A stretch of DNA of 52,513 bases from an uncultured Pirellulaceae bacterium. GTDB taxonomy: Bacteria; Planctomycetota; Planctomycetia; Pirellulales; Pirellulaceae. Location of the stretch: positions 1 through 52,513 of the forward strand of contig CALKCC010000037.1 in NCBI GenBank assembly GCA_938082855.1, written 5' to 3'. The notes below the pieces were generated by a model that saw nothing but the letters and a program-made list of their open reading frames with translations, did not search any database and was not told the DNA's origin. The translations under genes were made by a program, and so were the position numbers. Of this stretch, positions 37,601-46,187 are shown one piece after another (the stretch's first letter is position 1; each line of letters starts with the position of its first letter).

Positions 37601-37889
37601 CTCGGCCTCGATACGCCGGGACCATACCCAACGCATGCATGAGTGGACCGATAACAGGTGCTTTAAAGAGCGGAGCTTTGGCCATGAAACTGACAGGCCG
37701 TTTGGCTGTAATCCCGATGAGTATGGGATCGATGAGCGAGTTAGGGTGATTCGCACAGAACAGAACTGGTCCATCAGATGGAATCCGCTCGGCACCTGTG
37801 ATTTGAATCTTTGGATAATACTTCTTGATGAGCGTATGGGCGACTTTTCTCAGCAGTCGCCCTATCAAAATCCCCGTATTCAAGACCAT
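34671..37889 (-). CDS. PlsC-type acyltransferase fused to YiiX-like papain-fold domain
   Basis: A 1072-residue membrane protein. Residues about 1-230 are a lysophospholipid/glycerol-phosphate acyltransferase: NHPNSLIDP (His48, Asp54, five residues between instead of the usual four), GMVPAYRGRDD and FPEGVSSD. Several helices follow (about 310-400), then a further helix near 470-500. A charged coiled-coil part lies at about 510-620. Residues about 765-960 resemble the permuted papain-like YiiX/LRAT group: KPGDILIERRDW, catalytic-type His791 (WPHGALYIG) and Cys926 (NTLVCTEVIYRCYGG). A last helix is near 1030-1055. Joining an acyltransferase with a likely thiol lipid/peptide hydrolase suggests membrane lipid remodelling. 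That role is inference. Confidence 0.8.
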   Translation of the reverse strand: MVLNTGILIGRLLRKVAHTLIKKYYPKIQITGAERIPSDGPVLFCANHPNSLIDPILIGITAKRPVSFMAKAPLFKAPVIGPLMHALGMVPAYRGRDDSSQVKKNQKSLGRVVKGLKEGRAMGIFPEGVSSDLRQLGLVRGGASRIALEALEGGVDDLVIIPLGINYERKQQLGSKVWINVGEPVPLKTFAEEHASEGKTPTEDKVLRRQLTHTIEDRLKSVIVHLDNAEWDPLLDDLETLVDHSKHKASLKVPKLMRRKRIADALNYFYKEQPEVGEEVVGQIKDYHQKVQSAGLVIDDPILQRSSLKTTFKILGKLLHLIIWFIPATVGTLGNIVPFVITRFIAGKVQQEGMKTTAQARIGIGIPIYLIWYGLIDYTVMSETNQWVLITVTNFLLILSGTISLKYWPYFTKTMVHLGHQVRATLRRSRLLQLREELQQIRNTLISYAEKYAEVVPRPTPPSIKPLMMLLASTVSSILLLMVAFVFYILANQYLFPTVTTEQSGYRVTEVSLEELNAQIEAKEQEVLRIAETAKDTHADSLELLEQYNQGLFQLEDQGNRREVSALLHRFFQARDDLWKIVADYSPDNEIEDDDPQQRQRRAVLFTAALLLRHQMSIRFAVTYKADSTLEKYLNQPDDTYGIPANLIEQVNEQLIDPSYQGYIASAMDGHEFDTARTNEDSPASAIALLELIAKAKATIAENPEYAFSDNVKAALSEAKRHSVNTYLTIQQFVATQIGDFRIKQTEDITNHKIDSEKVDQFHALLKPGDILIERRDWYSSNAFLPGYWPHGALYIGTPKELKKAKLLDDVVKELTSMANEEKALETSETQSVDGLTHADRMLALAEDLSSGGNEKLKSRQIMEAISEGVYHNTVDHSIGEASSVFALSPHVEPLERARAIAAAYFYEGREYDFNFDFETPNTLVCTEVIYRCYGGNAATLQFPIITVMGRKTLPAHELARHFVQQVRNGEEQYDLIAWLDSDRISNSSTLEIFEGKHEGEAFERFAETLSRSSITFIMEYKRHGIFALVGTKVIALFYLSVVTAVGYALTKFVLFMRSKTDHTQSVPSAHT

Positions 37890-37918
37890 AAGAGTTCTTT
37901 CGAATCTGCCGATGTGTA

Positions 37919-37947
37919 CTGAAACTAACTGGTTTGCTATTTATAAT
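37919..37947 (+). promoter_or_regulatory. Likely promoter of the esterase/Tm-1 operon
   Basis: CTGAAA (37919-37924), 17 bases, then a perfect TATAAT (37942-37947). It points at the esterase gene, leaving a leader of roughly 80 bases. The region is divergent from the acyltransferase gene starting at 37889. Confidence 0.45.
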
Positions 37948-38035
37948 ATCCCTGTTGCATTACCGGATTGCCCGAAAAAAACGACGCAAGCTTTAGAAAC
38001 AGTACTTAAATTACAACGCATAGATCCGAGTTGAT

Positions 38036-38944
38036 ATGAAAGAAGACCGAATGAATTACCGAACAACCGTAGTTTTGACCGTCCTTGTAGCTTTGTTGAT
38101 TGGTGATCCAATGGTTGGATTTGCAGCTGAAAAACCGATCAAAGTGTGGCCTGATAAGGTCCCTGGTGAAACAGGAGATATTGGAGAAGAAACGGCGACT
38201 CCAAGTGAACCTGGGAAGAAACAGGTATTACGGATTTCCAATGTCTCTGTTCCCACCCTGCAGTTTTATCCCGCTGCGAAGCAACAGAATACCAGAACCA
38301 CAGTAGTTGTTTGTCCTGGGGGTGGTTACAACATTTTGGCCTGGGATCTGGAAGGCACGGAAGTCTGCGAGTGGCTTAATTCTCTTGGTGTGAATGCTGT
38401 ATTGTTGAAATATCGAGTGCCTCGACGTAAAGGCCTTCCTGCTCATCATGCACCACTTCAGGATGCCCAACGTACCATGAGCTATGTCCGAGCCCATGCA
38501 AAGCAATGGAACTTGGATCCTCAACGGATCGGAATTTTGGGATTCTCTGCCGGAGGTAATCTTGCTGCGATGACATCCATGCACTTTGCTAAACGTAACT
38601 ATGACGCAATCGATGATATTGATCAGGTAAGCAGCAGACCTGATTTTTCTATTCTGATTTACCCAGCGTATCTTACAGGAAGCGATGGGAAATTAGTGCC
38701 TGAGGCGTTGGTGACCAAAGAGACCCCCCCAATGTTTATGGCTCATGCCTATAACGATGGCGTAACACCGGAAAGTAGTGTCTTGATGTGGTTAGCTTTG
38801 AAGCGAGTTGGCGTTCCTGCAGAAATGCATATTACAGAAACTGGTGGACATGGCTATGGCTTACGCGTTACAGATTCCAATAGCCATCGCTGGCCTTCAC
38901 GGTGTGAGGAGTGGCTGCGAGAACGAGGGCTTTTAAGTAAATAA
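38036..38944 (+). CDS. Secreted alpha/beta hydrolase (acetylesterase-like)
   Basis: A 302-residue exported esterase. The ATG at 38036 or the one at 38051 (MNYRTTVVL) may be used; both leave a signal peptide ending GFAAEKP. Catalytic signs are the oxyanion motif VVVCPGGGYNILAW, the nucleophile elbow GFSAGG, an acid region HAYNDGVTPESS and the His in ETGGHGYGL. The type (family BD-FAE/acetyl xylan esterase-like) commonly removes acetyl groups from plant or algal glycans in the periplasm. It is followed by the Tm-1 N-domain gene after one base, so the three genes to 41020 are probably one operon. Confidence 0.84.
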   Translation: MKEDRMNYRTTVVLTVLVALLIGDPMVGFAAEKPIKVWPDKVPGETGDIGEETATPSEPGKKQVLRISNVSVPTLQFYPAAKQQNTRTTVVVCPGGGYNILAWDLEGTEVCEWLNSLGVNAVLLKYRVPRRKGLPAHHAPLQDAQRTMSYVRAHAKQWNLDPQRIGILGFSAGGNLAAMTSMHFAKRNYDAIDDIDQVSSRPDFSILIYPAYLTGSDGKLVPEALVTKETPPMFMAHAYNDGVTPESSVLMWLALKRVGVPAEMHITETGGHGYGLRVTDSNSHRWPSRCEEWLRERGLLSK

Positions 38945-38945
38945 G

Positions 38946-40175
38946 ATGAAACAAACCGTACTGCTTGTCGGCGCCTTTGACTCCAAAGGACAGGAATATT
39001 CTTTTGTCCGTGACTTACTGCTGGCAAATCAATTGCACGTGTTATCGGTGAATACCGGAGTTCTGGGTACGACCGAATTATTCCCCGTGGATATCGAAGC
39101 TGCTGAAGTTGCTGAGGCCGCCGGTTCGACATTGGAACAACTGAGAGAGGCGGGGGATCGTGGCGAAGCCATGAAAACCATGGCGGCAGGCGTAGCAGTC
39201 ATCTCGAAGAAACTGTTTTCTGAAGATCGATTTGATGCAGTGTTTGGTATGGGAGGATCAGGTGGTTCCACGATGGTGACCGCCGCAATGCGTTGCCTTC
39301 CACTCGGGATCCCCAAAGTTTGTGTTTGTACGGTGGCAAGTGGTGATACTTCCACTTATGTCGGGGCCAGTGATGTTGTGCTTTATCCTTCGGCAACCGA
39401 TGTGGCAGGCGTCAATAGAATCAGTCGGGTAACTTATACCCGAGCCGTTGGTTGTTTAGTTGGTATGCTACAAACCAAGGTCATCGAGGCCGAGCATGAA
39501 AGGCCGATCGTGGTGGCCAGCATGTTTGGGAACACGACCGCTTGTGTGGATACGTGTCGCCAACAGTTAGATGATCAGGGATATGAGGTCTTAGTCTTTC
39601 ACGCAGTCGGTACGGGTGGGCAGACGATGGAATCTCTGATCGAACAGGGGTTGGTCGACGCCTGTCTCGATATCACCACAACCGAATGGGCGGATGAGTT
39701 ATGTGGAGGCGTGTTTAGTGCAGGGACCGCGAGGCTGGAAGCTGCTGGCAAAGCAGGGATACCTCATCTGATTGTGCCGGGATGTGTCGATATGGTGAAT
39801 TTCAATGCACCGGAATCGGTTCCCCAAAAATATCAGAATGCCGGTCGCCAGTTCTATCATTGGAATCCGTCCGTCACATTAATGAGAACCAATGCAGAGG
39901 AAAACCGACAGCTCGGTGAAATTTTTGCTGCCAAGGCAAATAAGGCAAAAGGCCCAATCGCTTTCCTCCTTCCACTGAAGGGCGTTTCGATTCTGGATGG
40001 GGATGGAGAGCTCTTTTGTGATCGCGAGGCAGATCAGGCATTGTTCCAGGCGATTCGCGAAAATGTCCGGGAGGGAATTCCGGTCCACGAATTGGACGCC
40101 AATATTAATGACCCCGAATTTGCCACTCGAGCAGTTGAGTTGCTATTGGAAATGCAAGCAGAAGATAAGGTCTAG
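38946..40175 (+). CDS. Tm-1-like ATP-binding domain protein (UPF0261)
   Basis: A 409-residue UPF0261 protein. Family features are the start VLLVGAFDSKGQEYSFVRDL, the ATP-binding type GMGGSGGSTMVTAAMRCLPLG, DTSTYVGASDVVLYPSATDVAGVN, FGNTTACVDTC and the end FLLPLKGVSILD. In plants this domain is the N-terminal half of Tm-1, the tomato protein that blocks tomato mosaic virus replication. The bacterial function is not established. The following gene encodes the C-terminal half of the same plant protein, so the two products probably work together. Confidence 0.9.
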   Translation: MKQTVLLVGAFDSKGQEYSFVRDLLLANQLHVLSVNTGVLGTTELFPVDIEAAEVAEAAGSTLEQLREAGDRGEAMKTMAAGVAVISKKLFSEDRFDAVFGMGGSGGSTMVTAAMRCLPLGIPKVCVCTVASGDTSTYVGASDVVLYPSATDVAGVNRISRVTYTRAVGCLVGMLQTKVIEAEHERPIVVASMFGNTTACVDTCRQQLDDQGYEVLVFHAVGTGGQTMESLIEQGLVDACLDITTTEWADELCGGVFSAGTARLEAAGKAGIPHLIVPGCVDMVNFNAPESVPQKYQNAGRQFYHWNPSVTLMRTNAEENRQLGEIFAAKANKAKGPIAFLLPLKGVSILDGDGELFCDREADQALFQAIRENVREGIPVHELDANINDPEFATRAVELLLEMQAEDKV

Positions 40176-40186
40176 AGTGAGTAGAT

Positions 40187-41020
40187 ATGAGCTTTACCAG
40201 AGAAACAACATTGGCTCGACTGCGGGAGCGTCAACAAGCGGGTGTCCCTATCATTGGAGGTGGTGCCGGGACTGGGATCAGTGCTAAGTTCGAAGAAGTG
40301 GGCGGCATCGATCTAATAATTATTTACAACTCTGGACGTTTTCGTATGGCCGGTCGCGGGTCGCTGGCCGGATTAATGCCTTATGGCGATGCCAATCAAA
40401 TCGTCATGGAAATGGCCGGGGAAGTATTAACCGTTGTGCGTGATACTCCGGTATTGGCCGGCGTGTGTGCCTCGGATCCGTTTCGGCAAATGGATAAATT
40501 CCTCGATCAGGTGAAAGCAGAAGGTTTTGCTGGGATTCAGAACTTTCCCACTGTAGGACTTATCGATGGAAGTTTTCGAGCGAATTTGGAAGAGACAGGA
40601 ATGGGCTATGACCGGGAAGTGGAGTTGGTAAAACTTGCTCGTGAAAAGGACTTGTTGACCACTCCCTATGCGTTTACTCCGGAAGAAGCTGAGCGGATGA
40701 CAGAGGTTGGAGCCGACGTGATCGTCGCTCATATGGGACTGACTACCAAAGGATCGATCGGAGCAGAAACGGCGTTGTCGCTTGAGCAAAGTGTTCAACG
40801 TGTTCAGGATATTGCAGACGCCGCCCGTGGGGTTCGGGAAGACGTCATTGTCTTATGCCACGGCGGACCGATTGCAATGCCCGAAGATGCTCAATTCGTA
40901 CTGTCCCGCACCACGAATGTCCACGGATTTTACGGAGCGAGTTCCATGGAACGCTTGCCAGTGGAAACGGCTCTGACTGAACAGGTTAAGGCCTTCAAAC
41001 AAATCCGTTTTGAAGACTAA
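40187..41020 (+). CDS. Phosphoenolpyruvate hydrolase-like TIM-barrel protein
   Basis: A 277-residue TIM-barrel protein of the PEP-hydrolase-like family (PF09370 type), the equivalent of the C-terminal half of plant Tm-1. It shows the signature start [75 protein letters not shown] and the late LCHGGPIA. It begins 11 bases after the UPF0261 gene, so the pair is co-transcribed. The reaction is unproven despite the family name. Its last 4 bases overlap the end of the convergent beta-flower gene. Confidence 0.9.
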   Translation: MSFTRETTLARLRERQQAGVPIIGGGAGTGISAKFEEVGGIDLIIIYNSGRFRMAGRGSLAGLMPYGDANQIVMEMAGEVLTVVRDTPVLAGVCASDPFRQMDKFLDQVKAEGFAGIQNFPTVGLIDGSFRANLEETGMGYDREVELVKLAREKDLLTTPYAFTPEEAERMTEVGADVIVAHMGLTTKGSIGAETALSLEQSVQRVQDIADAARGVREDVIVLCHGGPIAMPEDAQFVLSRTTNVHGFYGASSMERLPVETALTEQVKAFKQIRFED

Positions 41021-41460
41021 TAGGGCTCGAGGAAGTCTGTAAAGAGAACTAAGAATGCTGCTACCTTATGGCGATTGTCCATGGAGACAACACCATAACA
41101 GCCGGTGGCTCTACCCCATAGTTTATCTCCTCGGAGAATCTCTCCCTGCTTGGTGATGCGACCGATTGACTGGTTGTTTTGAAGGATAGCTCCTTCATTA
41201 GTAACAGAGATAAGCTGCCGCTTTCCGGTCCTAATCAGGCCGGTATTGGAAAGCCTCCCAACCCCTCTGGAATGTTTTATAAGCCTTCCGGTGGAGGTGA
41301 TTTCTCCAATGACTTCCCCTCGATGCTGGATTAATCCGTCGGTCGTTATGTTGACTCCCGTCGATCCATCTCGGGGTATTACGATTACATCTGCCTGACA
41401 GGCACTGCTTACCAAGAAACTGCTCAATAGCACGGCAAAGAGTAAGGGAATTCGAATCAT
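41017..41460 (-). CDS. Small secreted five-repeat (beta-flower-like) protein
   Basis: A 147-residue protein. Residues 1-23 are a signal peptide ([19 protein letters not shown]). Then come five repeats of about 16 residues ([80 protein letters not shown]), each with the pattern xxxxG-x-Ixxxxxx-IG. This suits a small closed five-fold beta structure like the family called five-fold beta-flower. The C-terminus is a helix-like tail ([13 protein letters not shown]). Function unknown. It is joined to the upstream GNAT gene by a TAATG overlap. Confidence 0.75.
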   Translation of the reverse strand: MIRIPLLFAVLLSSFLVSSACQADVIVIPRDGSTGVNITTDGLIQHRGEVIGEITSTGRLIKHSRGVGRLSNTGLIRTGKRQLISVTNEGAILQNNQSIGRITKQGEILRGDKLWGRATGCYGVVSMDNRHKVAAFLVLFTDFLEPY

Positions 41461-41972
41461 TAGTTGGGTCCTTGCGTATCTAGTGGGAAATCTAATACGT
41501 AGTCATCAAATTCGGCAACCGGTATTCGTTCAGTGATGCGCATGCCAAGTTTCTTTGCCAACGCCAGAGACGCTTCATTTTTGACATGGATTTTTGCAAA
41601 CAAGCGACGCGGCTCCAAGGTCTCTAAGGCTTGCCGAATGATATAACTGGCAGCTTCAAACCCTAGCCTCTGTCGCCAGAAGTCGGAATGAAGTCGCCAG
41701 CCTATTTCAAGCTGATGAGCGTCATGCGTAAGTGGTCGGAATCCACAAAACCCAATCAGGCGACGATCACTTTTCAATTCCAATGCCCAGCGACAATGAC
41801 CTAGTTGTTCGAACTGTCGTTGTTCATTACGTATGAACTCGGCAACTCGTTCGGTATTCCATGGCCCATCGATAAATTGCATGACTTCGGGCCGACTGCA
41901 GATGGCATGGAATGGTTGCACGTCTGTCGTGCGCCAAGGGCGGAATCGTAGACGGCTGGTAGTCATATCCAT
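41460..41972 (-). CDS. GNAT acetyltransferase, RimJ/RimL type
   Basis: A 170-residue GNAT enzyme. The N-terminal strand TSRLRFRPWRTTD and the acetyl-CoA region IGWRLHSDFWRQRLGFEAA, then LEPRRLFAKIHVKNEASLALAKKLGM, are typical of the RimJ/RimL group, which acetylates protein N-termini or small amines. The start may be 41972 or 41966 (MTTSRLRF). Its stop overlaps the next start (TAATG), showing translational coupling with the beta-flower gene. The substrate is unknown. Confidence 0.87.
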   Translation of the reverse strand: MDMTTSRLRFRPWRTTDVQPFHAICSRPEVMQFIDGPWNTERVAEFIRNEQRQFEQLGHCRWALELKSDRRLIGFCGFRPLTHDAHQLEIGWRLHSDFWRQRLGFEAASYIIRQALETLEPRRLFAKIHVKNEASLALAKKLGMRITERIPVAEFDDYVLDFPLDTQGPN

Positions 41973-42022
41973 GGAAATGAGTGCCTTTCCAAATCAACTA
42001 ACGATTGTATGAACACTCATCT

Positions 42023-43495
42023 TTACCGGATCGACTTAGGAGCTGTTTGTCCGTCAGGGATAAACGTATAGTACTTCTTCCCCTTCATACGTTGCTGCCA
42101 TTCCGCCTTGGCTGTGAGGACCTGATTAGAGTCTTGCATTAACTCAACCGCTGTGATCGCCAGAACTTTGGAGGCAAATAGAATTCCCTTTTCCCCGATC
42201 GTACTTCCAATCGAGCTAACATTTTGCCAACTATGGCCAGGAGCATCCGCGATGAAACAAGTGGCTCGTATTCCACTGGTGGGAACTCGCCAGCTGATAT
42301 CGCCAACATCGGTAGAGCCTTTGCTACTTTCCGGGTTTGCAGTGACGGGGTGAATTCGACTGTCCAACGCTAATGGATACTCGCGACCAAATTGAGCGAC
42401 TAGCGGAGCTTGTAATTTTCGGGCGAAGTTCTCTTCCTCTTGCGTAAACTCAGGTGCTCCCACTAACTGCATATTTCGGACAAGTTGTCGGGACAAGGCC
42501 AGGTTAGGGATGATTTCGTGGCAGTCGGTATCTACCTGAACCGAGAGCTTAGTTCGGGTCATCAGCGCAGCACCCTTAGCGATGTCTTTGAGCCAGTTGA
42601 AGTTGTACTCTACGTCTTCATGGCGATCCGCTCGGCAAAAGTACCAAACAGTGGCCTTGGGAGGTACCACATTGGGAGCTCCCCCGCCGTTGGTAATGAC
42701 GTAATGCAATCGAGCATCTTCCTTAATATGCTCGCGCATGAAATTAACACCAACATTCATGAGTTCGACGGCATCGAGTGCACTGCGACCATCTTCCGGA
42801 GATCCCGATGCATGGGCTGCCGTCCCGTCAAAGGTAAACTTGGCAGACACCAAAGCTTTGCTACTGCCAGCATAGGTATTGTTTTTGTCTCCCGGATGCC
42901 AGTGCAAACAGATGTCCAAATCGTCAAAGACACCATCAAGTGTCATGTAAACCTTACCGATCACTGTTTCTTCAGCCGGAGTCCCGTAAAGGCGAATCGT
43001 CCCCTTCAATTTGTGTTGGTCGATAGCATCACGAATTGCAATCGCAGCACCTAAAGCACCAGCCCCGAGACCACTGTGCCCACACCCATGTCCATTACCA
43101 CCTTCCACTACGGGGGTTTGTCGATCAGACACTTCTTGGCTGAGTCCGGGAAGTGCATCATATTCTGCCAGAATCCCAATGACCGGTTTGCCCGAGCCGT
43201 AGGTGGCGACGAACGCTGTCGGCATTCCGGAGATTCCATTTTCAACTTTGAAGCCTTCTCGTTTTAAATTCTGCTGTAGTACTGCAGAGGATTTTTCTTC
43301 CTGAAGTCCCACTTCGGCAAAATTCCAGATTTGCTGATTGACGGCTTTGATTAGATTGGCGTTGTCCGTGACGCTTTCGACGATCGTCTTGTTCACGGGT
43401 TTCAACTCAGTTTGTTGTGCACTAATGGTAGTGGTTAGAAAGAGAAAAATTAAAACGGTCGTATTTCGCATGATGCGTCTCCTGATATACGACAT
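42023..43495 (-). CDS. Secreted M20-family amidohydrolase/peptidase
   Basis: A 490-residue M20D-type zinc hydrolase close to AbgB (p-aminobenzoyl-glutamate hydrolase) and aminoacylase-like enzymes. The N-terminus from the second Met (43471) gives a signal peptide RNTTVLIFLFLTTTISAQQ, so 43471 may be the true start. The metal site is seen as GHGCGHSGLG (Cys138, His140), with ILAEYDALPG and YGTPAEETVIGK; the dimerisation-domain motif FDGTAAHASGSPEDGRSALD follows. A late block holds DVGDISWRVPT and the His in APGHSWQNV. It would cleave amide bonds of acylated amino acids in the periplasm. Confidence 0.87.
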   Translation of the reverse strand: MSYIRRRIMRNTTVLIFLFLTTTISAQQTELKPVNKTIVESVTDNANLIKAVNQQIWNFAEVGLQEEKSSAVLQQNLKREGFKVENGISGMPTAFVATYGSGKPVIGILAEYDALPGLSQEVSDRQTPVVEGGNGHGCGHSGLGAGALGAAIAIRDAIDQHKLKGTIRLYGTPAEETVIGKVYMTLDGVFDDLDICLHWHPGDKNNTYAGSSKALVSAKFTFDGTAAHASGSPEDGRSALDAVELMNVGVNFMREHIKEDARLHYVITNGGGAPNVVPPKATVWYFCRADRHEDVEYNFNWLKDIAKGAALMTRTKLSVQVDTDCHEIIPNLALSRQLVRNMQLVGAPEFTQEEENFARKLQAPLVAQFGREYPLALDSRIHPVTANPESSKGSTDVGDISWRVPTSGIRATCFIADAPGHSWQNVSSIGSTIGEKGILFASKVLAITAVELMQDSNQVLTAKAEWQQRMKGKKYYTFIPDGQTAPKSIR

Positions 43496-43523
43496 GGGAT
43501 GTCGCTTTTGATCTGGTGATGAT

Positions 43524-43541
43524 AGACAATGAGAATTGTCT
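43524..43541. promoter_or_regulatory. Inverted repeat in a divergent promoter region
   Basis: AGACAAT-GAGA-ATTGTCT is a perfect 7-bp inverted repeat with a GNRA-type loop, 29 bases before the M20 gene start and 77 before the beta-helix gene. It may be an operator between two divergent promoters. No regulator lies next to it. Confidence 0.3.
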
Positions 43542-43617
43542 TGTTGGCTTTGTCATTTAGCCGTGACGTTAATTATCTCTTTTCAAAATACGAATCGCAA
43601 ATCAGTGGGATGACATC

Positions 43618-44913
43618 ATGAGTGTTTATCATTTTGGTGCCGTAGGTGATGGTGTAGCAGATGACACCGATGCTCTACAGCATGCTTTAGATGCCGGAGA
43701 CGGCGTCCTGGATCTTGAGAAGGGAACGTATCGTATTACGCGACCGGTCGTCATTAATACAGTTGAAAATGGCTATGGTGGGATTTCCGGACGTAGTGGT
43801 ACATCACGGATTGTCATGGAAGGTGCTGGACCGGCTATTCGAGTGGTTGGGAATCACAACGGAACTGCCTCGCCATCGTCTTACAAGGAATCGACCTGGC
43901 AAAATGAGCGAATGCCAATCCTCGAAGGGTTTGAAATAGTTGGGCGTCATCCCCAGGCTGTAGGTATTGAACTGGTCAAGACGACCAAGACAGTGATTTC
44001 GAGGGTATTGGTGCGTGAATGTCAGATCGGTATTCATCTGGTTGAACGAAATCGGGACTTTATTCTTTCCGATAGCCATCTACTCAATAATTCTCACTTC
44101 GGCCTGTTTTTCGATCGCTGTAATCTGCATCAAATAATTGTGCACGGAAACCATATTTCATGGAATGGGAAGGCAGGGATCAAGTCGCTTGACGGGGATG
44201 TCCACAATCTTCAGATCACCGGAAATGATATCGAATACAACAACTCACCGGAAACGGATGAAGGTGACGGCCCCTTAGGAGCAGAGATTTGGTTTGATGC
44301 CCGTAATGGTGTTATCTCAGAAGTGACGATCGCCAGTAATACGATTCAAGCAACGATTCAACCTGGCGGAGCCAATGTAAGAATCTGGGGCAACGGTAAA
44401 GTTGATCAATATTCCAATCGTCTTATTGCGATTACCGGAAATGTGTTGGGAAGCCAGACTCGGGGTATCGATATGCGGGATGGAGGGCGAATAACGGTGA
44501 CGGGCAATACGATTTATGATTCGCAAGATTTGTCCGTGTACTTTGAACGTTGCCACGGGTTTTCCATCGGCAGTAATACGTTTGTCTGGCGGAGCGATCC
44601 GAATGCCGCTCAGCGAGATGGACTGAAATTTGTCGATTGTTCTGCTGGTGTTTTATCCGGATTACAAACGGAACACCTATGCTACGGTTCCAAAGAACGA
44701 GGGGCAGGAATTACCCTCGAAGGTTGTCAGGATATAACGATAGGTCACTGTCAGGTGCTGGACCCTCTACATTGCGGTATCGAACTGCGAGATAGCCAAC
44801 GCTGTATCGTTGATGGCTGTACGATTCTTGATCGTAAAAATCCGCCGACGATGGTGGACGCGATTCGAGTGGTGGGTGGAGCGGATAATCAGGTCGATCG
44901 AAACTTCACATAG
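43618..44913 (+). CDS. Right-handed beta-helix (pectate lyase-like) protein
   Basis: A 431-residue parallel beta-helix protein without a visible signal peptide. The N-terminus, VYHFGAVGDGVADDTDALQHAL, is the cap of the pectate-lyase-3/GH28-like group. Later coils show repeated short phrases (HGNHISWNGKAGI, ITGNDIEYNNSPE, IASNTIQATIQ, VTGNTIYDS, IDGCTILD-like). Members bind or cleave polysaccharides. No catalytic residues can be assigned with confidence. Lack of a leader is odd for this fold; an upstream in-frame start is not obvious. It converges with the MFS gene, 23 bases apart. Confidence 0.78.
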   Translation: MSVYHFGAVGDGVADDTDALQHALDAGDGVLDLEKGTYRITRPVVINTVENGYGGISGRSGTSRIVMEGAGPAIRVVGNHNGTASPSSYKESTWQNERMPILEGFEIVGRHPQAVGIELVKTTKTVISRVLVRECQIGIHLVERNRDFILSDSHLLNNSHFGLFFDRCNLHQIIVHGNHISWNGKAGIKSLDGDVHNLQITGNDIEYNNSPETDEGDGPLGAEIWFDARNGVISEVTIASNTIQATIQPGGANVRIWGNGKVDQYSNRLIAITGNVLGSQTRGIDMRDGGRITVTGNTIYDSQDLSVYFERCHGFSIGSNTFVWRSDPNAAQRDGLKFVDCSAGVLSGLQTEHLCYGSKERGAGITLEGCQDITIGHCQVLDPLHCGIELRDSQRCIVDGCTILDRKNPPTMVDAIRVVGGADNQVDRNFT

Positions 44914-44936
44914 TGACGCTGAATGCTCTTCAATAT

Positions 44937-46187
44937 TTAGGTGGCGTCAGGATCCCCAGCGACTTGATACTCGGCAATGGGGCGTAGTAGGTAGCTGCAA
45001 ATTGCGCAGACTACGCAACCAGCTGAAAAGAACCAGAAGATACCCAGTAAATTGTCCTGCCATTTGAAAAATGCTACCGCGGCATAGAAGATCAGCGTAC
45101 CGGTTCCCCAGGTAACGCCCATCGTTAAGGAACTGGCAAACCTCTGTCCTGCCGGCATGATTTGTTGGGCATAGCTGATGAAGATTGGCATCGCTACACC
45201 CTGGAAAATACCCGAGATCAATGCCAGTACAAATAATTCAGCAACAGGGATCACACCAAAGAGATGGAACCATGCTTCATGACTAGCGGTCCCGATCATG
45301 GCGACGGGAACGGTGGTGAGCAGAGCCGGTAGCCAGAGGGTGAGGCGTTGTCGCTTACTTCCAAACCCGAAGGCACAGGCTATACCTCCAATGCCCAGTC
45401 CGGCCATGAAGTAACTAGCAACCGTCCCTTTGATCGTATCGCTTTCGCCGGACAGTATATAGGACATGACGATCGGGATACCTAAGGCTGGCATGACTCG
45501 AAATACACCTCCTACAAACAACAGGATCATTTGCCCTTTCGGAGCAGGTTCTGTGATCGTGCCTGGGACTGTCTTCGACGAACCTTGACTCTTCAGTGCC
45601 TCCCGCTCCTGTCGTTCTTGCTTCGCGGAGAACCAGTGCAGTCCGATCCCCACAATGGTGAGAAGAGGTAAGCACCAGTAGAAATTATTGGTGAGTCCAG
45701 GTAATTGGAATCGATCTGAGATCCAGCCTCCATAGGTTGGGCCGACAGATTGACCGAGGTATCCAGAGAGAGCGAATAATGCGAGCCAGCGGTTTCGGTT
45801 TGTAGGAGATAGATTTCCGGCGGTCGTCGCGGCTTCCGGGTGAAAAGCAGCCACTCCCATTCCACCTAACATGAGCAGGACGGTCATGCTTACAGGTGAA
45901 TGGACATATCCAATAAAGGAAAAGCAGAACAGTGAGAATAATGGGCCTGCCCAGATTATCGCTTTAATGCGAATCCGATCTCCCAAATAGCCAAAGAACA
46001 TCTGGCCGCAACTGTCGGCCACACGCCAAATGATATAGCCAACCAGAAACCCACCTTCCTCAAGTCCCAGATGTTTTTCCAGACTGGGTAGCAGGCTCAC
46101 GGTTGTGGTTGCCAATACGTCTACGGTGAGATGAGCGACGCAGAGAACAATGAGTAGTTGAACGGCAATACGTGCGTGGCTGGTCAT
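44937..46187 (-). CDS. MFS transporter (fosmidomycin-resistance-like)
   Basis: A 416-residue protein with about 12 helices. The opening (LLIVLCVAHLTVDVLATTTVSLLPSLEK) and the loop GYLGDRIRIKAI resemble the Fsr/YnfM side of the MFS. The central cytoplasmic loop is charged (SAKQERQEREALKSQGSSK). The substrate is unknown. The gene overlaps the HAD phosphatase gene upstream (TAATG), so the two are translationally coupled. Confidence 0.8.
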   Translation of the reverse strand: MTSHARIAVQLLIVLCVAHLTVDVLATTTVSLLPSLEKHLGLEEGGFLVGYIIWRVADSCGQMFFGYLGDRIRIKAIIWAGPLFSLFCFSFIGYVHSPVSMTVLLMLGGMGVAAFHPEAATTAGNLSPTNRNRWLALFALSGYLGQSVGPTYGGWISDRFQLPGLTNNFYWCLPLLTIVGIGLHWFSAKQERQEREALKSQGSSKTVPGTITEPAPKGQMILLFVGGVFRVMPALGIPIVMSYILSGESDTIKGTVASYFMAGLGIGGIACAFGFGSKRQRLTLWLPALLTTVPVAMIGTASHEAWFHLFGVIPVAELFVLALISGIFQGVAMPIFISYAQQIMPAGQRFASSLTMGVTWGTGTLIFYAAVAFFKWQDNLLGIFWFFSAGCVVCAICSYLLRPIAEYQVAGDPDAT

